Assembly: GCF_010015585.1 (NCBI RefSeq)
Contig: NW_022985078.1
Span: forward strand, 248,001 to 312,000
DNA length: 64,000 bases
Source: Eremomyces bilateralis CBS 781.70
Lineage: Eukaryota; Ascomycota; Dothideomycetes; Eremomycetales; Eremomycetaceae
Reading direction: 5' to 3'
Of this stretch, positions 33,936 through 46,159 are shown one piece after another. The notes beneath the pieces are model-generated. The model was not told the origin of the DNA, searched no databases, and was given only the letters and a program-made list of their open reading frames with translations. A program made the position numbers and the translations under genes. Positions within the stretch are counted from its first letter, which is position 1, and every line of letters begins with the position of its first letter.

Positions 33936-36900
33936 ATGATGCCGATTCAGCTCGTTATTGCAAGCATTTCCTTTTCACTTGTGGCTCTTTTTATAGCGAT
34001 ACCTTTCGTCCGTAGATTCGTCCGACCATTTGTCAAATCAGAACGTTCCAAAGCTAGCATTACTTCGGACTATGAAGATGCCGATGGCAAAGCTACCGCC
34101 GAATCCATTAAACGGTATTCAACGGTTTTACAACACATCATACTGGGAATTACTGTTACTATACTGGTTGCAGTCTCTCTTGCGAAGGCCATAACCGCCA
34201 CTTTGAATGCGAGTATAAACTCTTTCCTGGTGGCAGAATGGCTCACATTTGGCATCTCGATCCTCCTTCTTATTGGATTCTGCAATATCGTCTTCGAGAG
34301 ACATCCCGTGGTACGCTTCAACCATGCAGCAGTTGAGGCAATTGCGTTCGTCGTGCTCTTCGCAATCGATATATTCAACATCTATGGGACCTTTGTTCTA
34401 GATACCTCGAAACGTCATGAAGGCCCCGACAAGCTCTCTACTGTGGTGGTGTGGACATACACTGCGGTGCATCTCCTCGGCATATTCGCCTGCATCACCT
34501 ATCCAAGGCGCCCACATGTCTATCGAGATGGACACACCGTCGATGAGCAATGGACAGTTTCGATTCTCTATCGAATTACCCACTCGTGGTCCGAGTCCGT
34601 CCTTCGGCTACCGGCGGAGGGTAAACGACTCTCCTTCGACATATTACCAGTGTTGGATCATCACACGCGGGCACGAGATCTCTATGACGCATTTTACCAA
34701 ATCAAGGATAGCAAGTCTCTTGCCATGCATCTAATTAGGTCGCATTCCGTCGCGTTCTCTCTACAATACGCCTATACCTTGCTCGACGCTCTTCTCATGT
34801 TTTCACCACAGTACGCTTTGTATAGATTGATAAAAACACTAGAGAAGAGAGAAGCTGGGATAAACTCTACCAAGGAAGCGACTTTCTGGGCCGCCATGCT
34901 TGGCTTGTTTGCGATTGTAGCCAATGTTGTGAATATCCAACTGTGGTTCATCTCCTTTAATCGACTAAATACGCCAATCCGGGCCCAAATCATTGCACTA
35001 GTGTTCGGCAAGTCGCTGAGGAAAAGGGACATCAAATCAACTGGTGCAAAAAACACAGATGCAGAGAGCGACGACGATACAAAAGAAATGGGCGCGAAAG
35101 AAGAGAAGGTTATGGCCAGCAGACAATCCGTCATCAATTTGGTTGGCGTCGATGTTTCCCGTATCGCCGACTTCGCATCGCTCAACTTGTTTTTTCCAGG
35201 CACCATCTTTCGTTTGGCCATATCATTCTATTTCCTCCTATCGTTAATCGGGTGGCAGGCGCTTCTTGCGGGCTTGGTGGCCTTGGTCTTACTCTCGCCA
35301 TTGAATGCATACACCGCAAAGAAATACGCCGATGCTCAGGGCCAGCTGATGACCCATCGAGACCGAAAGGTTGCGATCGTCAATGAAGCCTTGAACGGGA
35401 TCAGGCAAATCAAGTTCTCGGCCACTGAAGGGCAGTGGTACCGCAGAATCCGAGAATCAAGAGAAAGCGAACTGCGTGCACAATGGAGCGTGTTTGTGTT
35501 TCATTGTCTCCTGAATTTCTGTTGGATCATGGGCCCAGTACTACTCTCGGCAGCGTCGATTTCAGTATACGCACTGCAACATGACAGTCTCCCGCCCTCG
35601 GTTGCTTTTACATCCATTTCGATTATGTCTAGCATCGAAATATCGCTTGCGGTCATCCCAGAGATGATCACGCACCTTCTGGACTGCGTTGTCAGTCTGA
35701 AGCGGCTTAGTGAATACCTGGAATCCGCGGAAAAGAGAGACGTTGCAATCCCAGGCGACTCGATCGAGATGAGGGGTGCGACAATTACCTGGCCTGCGGA
35801 TGAAGTCGACCCAAATACGTTCAGCCTAAAAGATGTGTCACTAAAGTTCCCGAACGAACAGCTCTCTGTTATATCTGGACCAACCGGTTCCGGAAAGAGC
35901 CTGATGCTCACAGCCATACAAGGAGAGGCCGAGGTGCTTAAGGGCAATCTAGTTCTCCCACCCCGCCTCCCTTATTACGAAAGATTCGACCAGAAAGCAA
36001 ATAAGAGCAATTGGATACTACCGAACTCTATGGCATTTGTTAGTCAAGAAGCATGGCTAGAGAACATGTCTTTCCGAGACAATGTGCTATTTGGACTCCC
36101 CTTCGACGAGCAAAGGTATAACAAAGTAGTGAAATCTTGTGCTCTCGAGAAGGATATTTCCTTCTTAATTGACGGCGACCAGACTGAGATTGGAAGCTCT
36201 GGAATCAATCTTTCGGGAGGTCAAAAGTGGCGTCTCAGCTTAGCTAGAGCGCTGTATTCCCGTGCCGGCATCCTTCTCCTCGACGATATCTTCGCAGCGG
36301 TTGACGCTACCACCGGAAGATACTTGCTTAATGAAGCACTCACTGGGGAGCTGGTGCAAGGAAGAACTAGGATCCTTGCGACTCATCATGTGTCAATACT
36401 TCATGGCAAGATGGCGTATGAAGTTGTTCTTGGGGACGGAATAATCAAGCGACATGGTGCAACTCCTGTGGTGTCCGACACTGAGACTCCACTCGATACT
36501 CATAGCAACGAATTCATTGACGAACCTTACCCCGATAACGCTGGGAAGCTTGGAGGCCAACGGAAGGAGAGCGTCGTGGACCATGATCTGATACTAGTCA
36601 AGAGCCACCAGTCAGAACTTCCGGATGATCCTCATAATCTAGTGGACTTGGATGCCGCGCCGCGGAAGTTCGTTGAAGAAGAGATGCGTGAAGTTGGGCA
36701 CGTCAAATGGCGGGTGTATCTCACATACTTGCGCGCAAATGGGGGGTTCTGGTTCTGGACACTACTCCTCAGTACATTTATTTTCTTTGAAGTCATGCTG
36801 CTTACACGGGTAAGTCTTTTGACCAAGTACTATTCAGATCCATCACTAACTACCATATTAATAGTCCTGGATCCTCCGTCTCTGGACCAAAAGCGCAGCA

Positions 36901-38658
36901 CAATCTGAGGATCACATACCTGATCTGCTGCTCCAAGGACAGAATCGGCAAAGGCAAACCAAGGGTATCGATCCCAATACCCTTTTCTACCTCTACCTGT
37001 ACGTCGGCGTTTCCTTCGCTACTGGCTTCGAAGGCGTGATACGGTACCTGACCGTGTACATTGGCTCTATCCGAGCCAGTCGCACCATGTTCGAAAGCAT
37101 GATATCTAATATCTTGTACGCAAAACTGCGCTGGCTGGATACTGTCCCTGTCGGCCGCATCCTTAACCGTTTCTCTGCCGACTTCAAAGTTGTTGACTCT
37201 ATGCTCGCCGTCGCGGCCTCATTCGGGTTATACAACTTTATGCTTGTTGTTGGCGTCATCACGGCGGGTGCCTTCATATCGCCGATCTTCCTTCTATTTG
37301 CCGTCGCGCTGCTTATCCTCTGCTTACGTTACGCACTGTACTACATCGTCGGCGCTCGCGAAGTGAGACGCCTCGAAAGCATCGCTAAGTCTCCCATCTT
37401 CGAACTCTTCGGCTCGACCCTCGCCGGCATCGCCACGATTCGTACGTACGACATGACCCCCAGGTTCATGACCACCATGAATGCCCGCATCGACGACTAC
37501 GTAAAGACACACTGGTACCAGCAGCTGCTTAACCGTTGGCTTACGTTCCGACTCTCCCTCACCGGCGCCGCCTTCTCCCTACTCGTCTCTGGATTAATAG
37601 TGTCCATCCACAACATCGACGCCGCGCTCGCCGGGTTTGCACTGGGATTCACGGTCCAGTACAGCGAAGCTGTCACTACGATGCTCCGGCAGGTCGTTAG
37701 CATCGAGCTCGGCATGAACGCCGCAGAACGCATCGTCGAATACTCCGAACTCGACACGGAGCCCGAAACGGGCATGGACGTGCCGGCATCGTGGCCGTCC
37801 AACGGCGCGCTCGAGGTCGACAACCTTAGCGTCTCATACGCGGACGATCTACCCGACTCGCTGCGGGATGTCTCGTTCCACGTTGAGGCGAGGGAGCGCG
37901 TCGGAGTCGTAGGCCGCACCGGGGCAGGGAAAAGTTCGCTGGCCCTTGCGCTGTTCCGCTTCCTTGAGGCGAAGACTGGGACGATCGCGATCGACGGCAT
38001 CGACATTAGCAAGGTGAAGCTGCACGACCTTCGCAGCCGGCTCGCGATCATCCCGCAAGACCCGGTCCTGTTCAGTGGGACGGTCCGGTCGAACCTCGAT
38101 CCGTTCGACGAGCACGAAGACTGGGAGCTGCGAGACGCGCTTGAGCGGGTGCATCTCATCGGCAGCAGCGGCATCGACACGCCCGTCGCCCCGGACCCAT
38201 CCTCATCCTCATCCTCCGCCCTCTCCGGCACCAGCACGCCACGCACCCCCATTAACACCAACGTCTTCTACTCCGTCACCTCCCCGATCTCCGAATCTGG
38301 GCACAACCTCTCCCAAGGGCAACGCCAACTCCTCTGCCTCGCGCGGGCGCTCCTGTCGCGGCCGTCGATCCTGGTGCTAGACGAGGCGACAAGCGCGGTG
38401 GACACGGCGACGGACGCGAAGATCCAAAAGAGCATCCGAGAGAACTTCCAGGGGTGCACGCTGCTTGTGATCGCGCATCGGTTGAGCACGGTGGCAGATT
38501 TCGATCGCATCTTGGTGATGAGTGAGGGGCGGAGCGTGGAATTTGGAAGGCCGGCGGAGTTGTTGGGGAGGGGGGAGGAAGGGGTGTTTAGGGGGCTGGT
38601 GGAGGAGAGTGGGGATCGAGAGGTGTTGAAGGGGATGATTTTGGGGAAGGGAAAATGA
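33936..38658 (+). CDS. ABCC-type (MRP-like) full ABC transporter
   Basis: Exons 33936-36809 and 36865-38658 (55-nt intron, GTAAGT donor), 1555 residues. Order of parts: an N-terminal TMD0 of about five helices (residues 1-190), TMD1 (about 280-580), NBD1 with Walker A GPTGSGKS near 647 and LSGGQ near 756, a linker, TMD2 (about 930-1240), and NBD2 with Walker A GRTGAGKSS near 1307, QDPVLFSGTVRSNLDPF, and LSQGQ near 1439. NBD1 has ILLLDDIFAAVD, with Asp in place of the catalytic Glu, whereas NBD2 has VLDEATSAVD. This asymmetric degenerate first ATP site is characteristic of the ABCC family. Such pumps export conjugates, drugs or metabolites from the plasma or vacuolar membrane. The substrate cannot be told. 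A Ser-rich loop (about 1390-1420) is inserted in NBD2. Confidence 0.95.
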
Positions 38659-39115
38659 GATTTCAGAGGGGTACTCACTACTCGTGCCAGGCTTCCCCCC
38701 CGCCGGGGTGGGTACGCCACAGATCAACGCAAAGTCGCAAATCACAGATCAACGCAAAATCGAGTACATCAAACAACAAAATAAACGATTTCTTCTACAC
38801 GGTGGAGTATCTATAAAATAAGGGAGATTCTCTTGATCTCCAGTAGCTGTAGCAGCTGTTTATCTTTTTATTGAGCGATGGCGAGGCTTCGTCAAGGACA
38901 TCCTCTATATCCGTAAGGTTTTTCTTCACCTTCTCAATACTGTCGGAGTTTTTGCACATTCTTTGGCCAGGAAAGTTGGGAGGAAGACATGGAAGGGGTC
39001 TTTTCACGTTCGGGTTCGCCGTTCAAAAACTCAAGCACGGGGCCATCATTTGCATATCACTTTTCCAACTCTTTAATAACAAGCTCAGGCTTAATTGGCC
39101 ATACCCTCGTCTTGT
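38659..39115. other. 3' flank of ABC transporter
   Basis: No gene. Contains a short near-repeat (ACAGATCAACGCAAA twice near 38711 and 38745). Confidence 0.5.
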
Positions 39116-40340
39116 CTAGCCGGCGCGGAGAACTCGTGGGGTGAAGGCTTTCTCTCTTATTGCAGGTAGAGCTGAAAGGAACTGCCGATGGTTGAAGCTC
39201 TCATCACTCAGGCGTGCAGCCTCATTGACAGCCTTTACATGCCAGTGCTTGTACTGCTGAAAAGGGATTCCATCCAGAGGTTGTAAATGGTGTGTCATGT
39301 GTGGTGGAAGGAAGTAAGGAATAATTCGGCGGTCCTCACAGAATTTGAGGAAGTCGTATATCACGTGTGAACCATGGTTGTCAAGTAAGAGGAGCCGGTA
39401 TTCAGAAGATGTAGCTGGGCGTGTTTCTATATCAAAATGATGAACCCAATCCATATCCTCCTTCATCAGTGATATACCCATTAGGTGTAAGGGTAATCAT
39501 CCAGTGGCCTGGAAGCCCACAATCCTTATACCAATCCTCCAGATGGTATGAACCTGCCAGAACAAGAAAGGGGTTGGTTGGTTTGCCTTCAGCAGAGATG
39601 CATTAAATGACAGTGACCAATTCCATGTCATGGTACTTCCAATGTTTGCATTTGCTTCAGGAAAGCAGTTATAACCTTCTCAACCTTTCCCTGGCCAATC
39701 TGGAAGCCTGTCTCATACATGTTGTAGATGTTGCATGGGCGGATGTGATGGCTTTTGATAACAATCTCCCAGCGATCGTAAAATGTCTGCACAATCCCAA
39801 TATCTTCAGCCTGTATACACTTAGAATCCATGGGACACTGTTTAATGCGCTTATATTCATGTGGAAGGCGTTTAACGAAGCGACACGTCCACATTTTTGA
39901 GATTGTTGGAGGTGGGGATTCTGGATTGCGTGGTTTCGATATCCATAGAGGATGGAATGTGCCAAGCTGCAAGGACGGAAGGGTGGGGGATTTATCTTGA
40001 AGAGCGGCCGGACTGGAGTCCGTTTGCTTCTTTTCTTTTCTGATGTTTATACTGCTTGTGGTGGGCGGCTTCGCTACAGTGTTGGTCGTCTGGCGAACTG
40101 GAGACAGGCAGACAGGAGGGGTTGCTGTTGGAGCGTAGTTGACGGTAGCACAAGCAATGTTTGTAATGGCGGTATTCTTTTGGTGGACTTGAACCAGTGG
40201 GCTTGAATCAGTGATTTGGGCATAACTTAATTTAACGGTAGGCGGAATGCAGACGAACTGTGAATATTGTGCTGAATACAAGGATATCGAACCCAAGGAG
40301 ACTCTATGTGCATCAATGCCAAACGTACAACCATCAAACA
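39116..40340 (-). mobile_element. Relic of a pogo/Fot1-type DNA transposon
   Basis: The minus strand carries pieces of a pogo/Fot1-type transposase in several frames. From the left of the gene: WTCRFVKRLPHEYKRIKQ (DNA-binding domain edge), IGIVQTFYDRW and IRPCNIYNMYETGFQIGQGKVEKV, where the usual NMDETGF has Tyr for the first catalytic Asp. Later come SYHLEDWYKDCGLPGHWMITL in one frame and YRLLLLDNHGSHVIYDFL plus FLPPHMTHHLQPLDG in another, which hold the second Asp region. The frame changes at least twice, and the N-terminal CENP-B-like part is not recognisable. The element is dead and 5'-truncated. I found no terminal inverted repeats. It abuts the stop codon of the carotenoid oxygenase gene. 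Confidence 0.8.
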
Positions 40341-40349
40341 GAAGCCAGT

Positions 40350-42261
40350 TCAAACATCCAAGGTCCTTCCAGCCGGTCGAACATGTGTCCCATGGAAGCC
40401 AAAACCAACACATCTACCCTCCCCCAACTCCGCCCTCCCCACCTCCGTCATCGTCTTCGCATCCAACACCAACAAATAACTATACCCTTTAATCCCATCC
40501 AGCACGACACTCAACAACACCCCATCATCCTCCGCCGTGCCTTCCGGATCCGCGATGAAGATCGCTTCGCCGGGCGAGTGCGCGTACTGCGACCAGTACA
40601 GCGGCTTCGCGTCGGCCGCGTCGGCGGCAGATGGGTGGGTGTACGCGTAGGTATCCAGCTTGACCAGGCCGTCCACGAACGAGGGACTGATGCCGCGGTC
40701 GCAGATGCCGTAGATGTACCGGTGTGGCCGGGCCAGGTACTTAGGGTTGATAGTGGGGAGCTCCATGCTTGCGGTGAACGGGACTTCAAAGACGACTCGG
40801 CCTTTCAGTGTCTTGGGTGAAGAGGAGGAGGGAAGGATGCTCTTGGATCGGGTATGGCCGTTGGCATGACCGTTCTGTAGCGCCGGCTGCGGGATGTCTG
40901 GAAGGCGGTAGCGGCGATACTTGGGCCGGGCGATGTTGCCGGCTTTTCCGGCGTATTTCAATGCACCGGGTTCGGATGAGATCAAGTTCTCGTAGTAGAA
41001 CCGTTTGAGGACATCGATGGAATCGAATGCGGGGATCTCGGCGATAATATCAGTCTGTCCAGGATTGGTCTTTGACGGTTCTTCCCAGGCGTTGGTTGCA
41101 TGGAAGGCGTAGAAAGCGGGCGTGTCATAGACCGAGACCAAACCGCGACCATGCTTCCGATCGACGATGTACCACTTTGCTGGGTATCTTGGATTCAGTG
41201 GTGAGATGGAGTCAAGAACGTTCTTATTCCAGAGAATCGACGCGCCTCTTGCGGAGAGGTGCGAGTTCCAGACGCAGAGCACGACGTAGTTCTGGGTCAG
41301 GAAAAGGGAGTGGATGTACGCTGGAGTGGCTTTGAACTTAGCGAGAATATCGGTCTTGCCAGTCGTAGCCGATACTCGGAATATCCTATACGTCGGATCG
41401 GAGCTGAGTTCGAGGTTGTAGTTGAAGATGTCCCCCGTATCAGGGTCCGACTTTGCGTGCGCGCTGGAAAGCTGCCCAATGAGCTCTGGGTGGAGGCTGG
41501 TTTGTATTGCAACACCCGCCGGTTCGAGCGTCTCGGGGTTGAGATGCTGGTAGGCGTTTCTATCTGTTTTCGTGACCAGAGTCGAAATTCCTGACGCGTG
41601 GTTCTTTGAGGTTTCAGCTTGATCGGGACCAAAGGGCCCGAAGCCTGGCATATTGGCTGAGATGGTAACCCCGATATTGCTCCCCTCACGTCCTCCCTGA
41701 GTTGATGAGGGAGGAGCTGCAGTGAATACACTCATGAGCTTCTTGAAATAGCTTTGGCAAGGATCTTGCTTCTGTCCGAAGGTGAACCCCTCGGTGCTCC
41801 CAGTCTTGCGGATGGTTTCTATCAGCTGATCGACGATGAACCTTGAGCTATTTAGGTGTCAGCAAGCTTTCTTCCATCCAAGGATGATCTAATACCTGTA
41901 GGACACCTTCACCTGATCGGAATCGTTCTCGATCTTGAACTTGTGGACCATGGATAATCCATCGAACCAATGCGAGAGCTTGAACAGCCCCTTTTCCGTC
42001 TCGATCTCGTGAGCTCCAGGGCCAGTCCGGAGCAGGGTCCCGATAGCATAGCTCGGAATATGGCCGGTAACTTTGAGCTTGATGGGATCTTTTTGTTCGA
42101 ATTGCGGCTGGGCCTGTTTGACTGAGTAAGCACCTATCAAATCATTGCATTTGTAGGTCGACTTCTCCAAGCATAACTGGACTGAACAACGGCCTTCATA
42201 AACTCACCCCTTTCGCGTTTGGCCACTCCTCGTACTTTTCCGGCTGTGTTTCTGTCGCCAT
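40350..42261 (-). CDS. Carotenoid cleavage oxygenase
   Basis: Last exon 40350-41847, middle exon ending at 41896, first exon about 42208-42261 with start MATETQPEKYEEWPNAKG. The junction of exons 1 and 2 is uncertain: an AAG acceptor giving STYKCNDLIGAYSV keeps frame. About 600 residues. Family features: GHIPSYAIGTLLRTGPGAHE, FKLSHWFDGLSMVHKF, and four iron-binding His regions, SAHAKSDP, AYIHSLFL, YAFHATNAWEE and the C-terminal GFGFHGTHV. Fungal members cleave torulene or beta-carotene-type substrates with a non-haem Fe(II) centre. The closest named relatives by memory are the CarT/CAO-2 torulene oxygenases, but no carotenoid genes lie nearby. The last residues (RPAGRTLDV) lie against a transposon relic and may not be original. 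Confidence 0.88.
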
Positions 42262-43338
42262 CGTTTTCGAATGTGGTACGGTATACCGGTATAGATCGGA
42301 GAATTTGTGATCGATTATATCAGAAAAGGAAGCGATGTAGGCTCTTCCAGGTCTGTGTTCATCCAACCGGTTATTCCTGATAACAACTGGAAAGCAAGAC
42401 TTTATATTCGACTCAGACGTTTACATCTTCACATCCCTCGTTCATCTCGATGACGAGACCCGCTCTTGACAATACCCACACAAACTAGCCAATGCCAGCC
42501 TTTGGATTCAAAACGGACGTAGACGGTGTGATGAAAGTACCGACGACAAACAGTACGGACGTATTAATATGGAGGCCGGAGGGTTTCAAAACGGATGGAT
42601 TACTAACGGCCAAAGTGTATGCTGGCTTGCCACCGTTGGAGACGACTTACGGCCGAACTACCGCTGCTTACCTGGGACGGGTTTGGTATTAAACCGTCTT
42701 CATCATCTTCTGTCGGATCCAAGATCAGATGTAACTGTCGCCCAGGATCTGCGGACAGCCTGAAGCGAAACCGACGATAATAGGCTTCATCGCGAACTAT
42801 TTCAAGGATCTGCTGCCTTTAACTGGAGTTGAACAGTTTGACCGCGGAGGCAGAGAATGACGGTGGCGTCAGTTAGCGAAGCCGTTGGCCGCATCAGGGT
42901 CTGCGTAGCGAATTGGATGAATATTACTGGGGACAATTGGAGATGCGAAGGTTGATGCTACTCATGCTAGGCCCTGGTGCGGCTGGTGGTCTGGGCGGTA
43001 CCAGGTCCCTGGCTTGGCTCTCCGCCTAAAATGTCCGCGTGTCCCATACTTTCTCTCCGCCCTTCCGTCAGCCATCTTGACCTTCTCGCCTACCCAGTAC
43101 CCATCCCAACACCCAGCCCTATTAGTTGTCGTCATCTCGCCGTCTTCGCTCAGCCTGGTATGTAAGTTCTCGTATCCTCGTCTATCATGCGTGGAAAATT
43201 CCAAATGACATCCGCTTGTGTCACCTCCGCCGTGGATGCCGCTGCGCTGTAACGCTGCCGCTTCATTTCGCTCCAGTCTACCACTTTCGGAAGTATGATG
43301 GAAGGACGATTGGTGCGGATGGACGCTTCCCCATGTGG
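42262..43338. other. Intergenic, no gene seen
   Basis: About 1.1 kb between the start of the carotenoid oxygenase and the 3' end of the SRA gene. Open frames here show no family resemblance. Confidence 0.5.
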
Positions 43339-45020
43339 TCATACCGCATACGCCTTCGTGCCTCGAGGAGACTCGTCCGTGGATTGTTTCAAGTGCAGCG
43401 CAGCTCGCATCGAGTCCAAGGTCTGGGTGTCTCGCAGCTTCTTCAGGTCTCGTACCGCACGCTCGAAACGTGCTTGGCTCTCGGACAAGAACCGGAATTG
43501 CGAAAGATTGTTAAGGATCTCGTCGATGCTACCTGCATCGACCTCGTCCGCGCACGGAACCATCATGTCTGGATATTCTGGAGATTCTAGATCGGGATAT
43601 ACCACATCTAAGGCTTTCAGGAGTCTTATGACCCCCTCAGGACCGGCCTTCGCTTTCACTACCTGGTCGAAGATGGCTCGAGCAAGTCGTTGTGTCTGGC
43701 CATGATCTCTATGGAGAACAACGTCGGAAAGGCTGACGCTCGCCTTCTGCATCTCCATGCGTGGATGATGCGGTCGAGGGTTCCAGTCTGGCATGCGAAA
43801 TAACGGGCTTGCTGACGCCGTTACATCCGCCGACTCCTCGATATCGCTCTCCAAAGTCATCGGAGTATCAAAGAGGTCACTGTCAGACTCCATCAGGGAT
43901 CCATCCAAGCTCCGTCGCATCACCTTTCTCAAGATTCGCTCCCTGGAGGCCCGAGACAGTTCGGATGCTTCTCTTTCAGTCCGGACATCCCCTCTGTATT
44001 CGAAATTTCCGCTGAAATAGCTCCGAGTTTCGTCTAGCAGATGCACCGTCCTCTTTGGGACGTTTTCTTTCGATTGCTCAAACGATGGGTTCCAGCTCAT
44101 ACCCAGTGCCGCTAACCCCAGGTCGTGTGGCTTCGCTGCGGATTGCTGCCTTGTTCGAGACGGTCGAATATGCTGGAACGGGAGAACTTCCAGTTCCGAG
44201 GTTGAGATACTTCCAGCACTTTTCTGCCTTAGCGACATATTCCCCAATTCAATGGACGTCGTTCGCAGGGGTGACATGCGTGGAGGCCGAGGAAACTCAT
44301 CAGCCCTGTAACCGTTCTGCTGAACGGCTCGAGAGTGCAAAGCGTCTCGACTCAACTTCCGTAGTCGCTTGTACTCGATGTAATCGTCCATCTCGGCGGC
44401 CAGTGGGTGCTCCAGAACATCTTTCATGGCCAGCTGATCCCGGATTCTCTCCAGGCGGACTTCCCATGTCAGACCATGTGATGCATCGTAACTTGCTGTG
44501 GGAAGCAAGGACCAGCCACATATTTTATATCTATGGCACCTTAGTACGGTGTAGCCATGATAAATCAGATATATGCTAACTTACAGCCCATCATACCGGA
44601 CCCCCGCCCTGGGTGCCCAAAACGAGCGCAATGATTGTGAACGGAGTACTCTGATCGAGGTTGACCGAGAAGGTCCTGGTTTGAGGAGCCTTAACTTTTC
44701 TCTCTCACCTGTTTTACACCGGTATGCGAAAGACTCGGCAGTGTCTGTGCTAATTTCTTCGTCGTTTGTCAATACGATTGCATATGCACCCTTCTCATCG
44801 GCGCAGACGCCACCTTCAGTGCACATTTGATCGATGATTCCTGCTCGGAAAGCGAAGATGCAGTTGATCCACCATCTATTTAGTTATTAGCGGTTCATTC
44901 AGTCTTGGGGTCTTCCTTTCTGTTTACTCACGCTCCCGGTTCGAATCCAAGTGATCCAGTTTGTCGTGCGTTGGAATTGCTCTGCGGAACCACCCCCTCG
45001 TTCATCCAGCGATTCATCAT
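43339..45020 (-). CDS. SRA-YDG domain protein
   Basis: Exons 44932-45020, 44585-44875 and 43339-44530 (introns 56 and 54 nt), 523 residues. The ATG at 45020 is supported by an in-frame stop two codons upstream. The N-terminal 190 residues match the SRA-YDG fold: LGFEPGAWWINCIFAFRAGI, GAYAIVLTNDEE, SIRVLRSQSLRSFW, then the signature GVRYDGLYKICGW formed across the second splice site, and LTWEVRLERIRDQ. SRA domains bind methylated or hemimethylated cytosine in UHRF1, plant SUVH and related proteins. No SET or RING domain follows. Instead there is a Ser/Arg-rich, probably disordered region and a C-terminal helical part (AIFDQVVKAKAGPEGVIRLL). Ligand and partners unknown. Single-domain fungal SRA proteins are poorly studied. 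Confidence 0.8.
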
Positions 45021-45058
45021 GAACTAGTTCTCGGTCAGTATCATGCGAATCCAGCTCT

Positions 45059-45781
45059 TTAACGCTTCACCTCTCTCGTCAACTCATGAAATCCAACCAC
45101 GCCTTCCAGCCTTGCCCCTGCACCTAACAACGGTAACGCCATCTTCCTCAACGGATATCCCAGCACCGCACTCCACTCCGCCACGATCTGATCGCAATCG
45201 GCGATCAACCTCCCCGGCCACCGCGTGCCCTTCCCCGCCATCTCCAGCACCGCCAGATGGATCCTTGACATGGCGATCACATAGGGCGACAGTACATCCC
45301 CCGTGGCGCCGTCTCCCGTTTTTCTCGATGCCCTGCTGTTGGACTCCGCGACCGAGTCCCTCCTTAACCCTTCGCACACATGCGACTTGATCCGCTCCAT
45401 CTCATCCTCACCCACCCGCTTCACCACGACAAGACTCTTTGAATCTTTCCCCTGCCCCATAACATCCTTCGCCCTCCGCCCCCTGTTCGCGCCCGGCTCG
45501 ATCCCCGCGCCACGCAGCCGCCCAAACAACTCCCGCAGGTAAACCTCCTCCTCCAGCTGCAGTTCCTGCTCCCCGTCGCGCGCGATCTTTGGGTCGAGCG
45601 TGTCGCGGATCCACGAGGCTGCGGCGTGGAGATATGGGAGGGTGAGTTGATCCGGGAGAGGAGGGAGGGACGTGTCCGGGGTGGTGGGGCTGGGGGGGTC
45701 GGGCTTGAGGGCGAGGAGGGTGGCGAGCATGTCTTCGCGATAGAGGGGGAATGAAGGATGGGGGGTGGGGGAGGGGTTCAT
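45059..45781 (-). CDS. Unrecognised protein of about 240 residues
   Basis: Open frame ending at 45059. The ATG at 45781 (MNPSPTPHPSFPLYREDM) is the likelier start, since upstream residues to 45865 look like leader. Contents: Pro-rich head, helical segments (LPYLHAAASWIRDTLDPKIA; EEEVYLRELFGRLRGAG), a basic linker with NRGRRAKDVMGQGKDSK, then a C-terminal helical part (SPYVIAMSRIHLAVLEM). I do not recognise the family. It is tail-to-head with the SRA gene only 38 bp away on the same strand. Its coding strand switches from C-rich to G-rich near 45580, like the conserved genes of the window, which suggests a genuine gene. Confidence 0.6.
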   Translation of the reverse strand: MNPSPTPHPSFPLYREDMLATLLALKPDPPSPTTPDTSLPPLPDQLTLPYLHAAASWIRDTLDPKIARDGEQELQLEEEVYLRELFGRLRGAGIEPGANRGRRAKDVMGQGKDSKSLVVVKRVGEDEMERIKSHVCEGLRRDSVAESNSRASRKTGDGATGDVLSPYVIAMSRIHLAVLEMAGKGTRWPGRLIADCDQIVAEWSAVLGYPLRKMALPLLGAGARLEGVVGFHELTREVKR

Positions 45782-45865
45782 TGTTGTTAGGTGGTCTGGA
45801 GGTTCGATAGTTGAGGCAGTGAGTCTATATGGCTGAAATTGGTGAGCCGTCCGCACGATTTTCAA

Positions 45866-46159
45866 ATGAAGGTGTATATCAGGATGCTAGGAACGAGAGT
45901 GTGACATAAACATTCGATCGATCGTTTGTTTCAGCGAATTCGAGACCTTTCTACGCGTAGCAACGGAAGGTGCACGTGTCGTGCTTTCCCTCCACACAGG
46001 CAGCGAGCGGTCGTCCAGCGTACATTCCTGCTGAAGTTCCATTAGGGGACTGATGTTATGATAGAATGATTCACAATACGAATTACATCTGGTCTCAACA
46101 GTTGGAACAAAAGTTCGATTGAGTGATATACATATGTACAAATATCTTGGTTAGTCTCC
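45866..46159. other. Short intergenic region
   Basis: Just under 300 bp between the unrecognised protein's leader and the stop of tRNase Z. Nothing recognised. Confidence 0.4.

Noticed and set aside
44931-44955. GGTTCGAATCC resembling a tRNA B box
   Set aside because: No A box or acceptor stem pairing around it; it lies in the first exon of the SRA gene.
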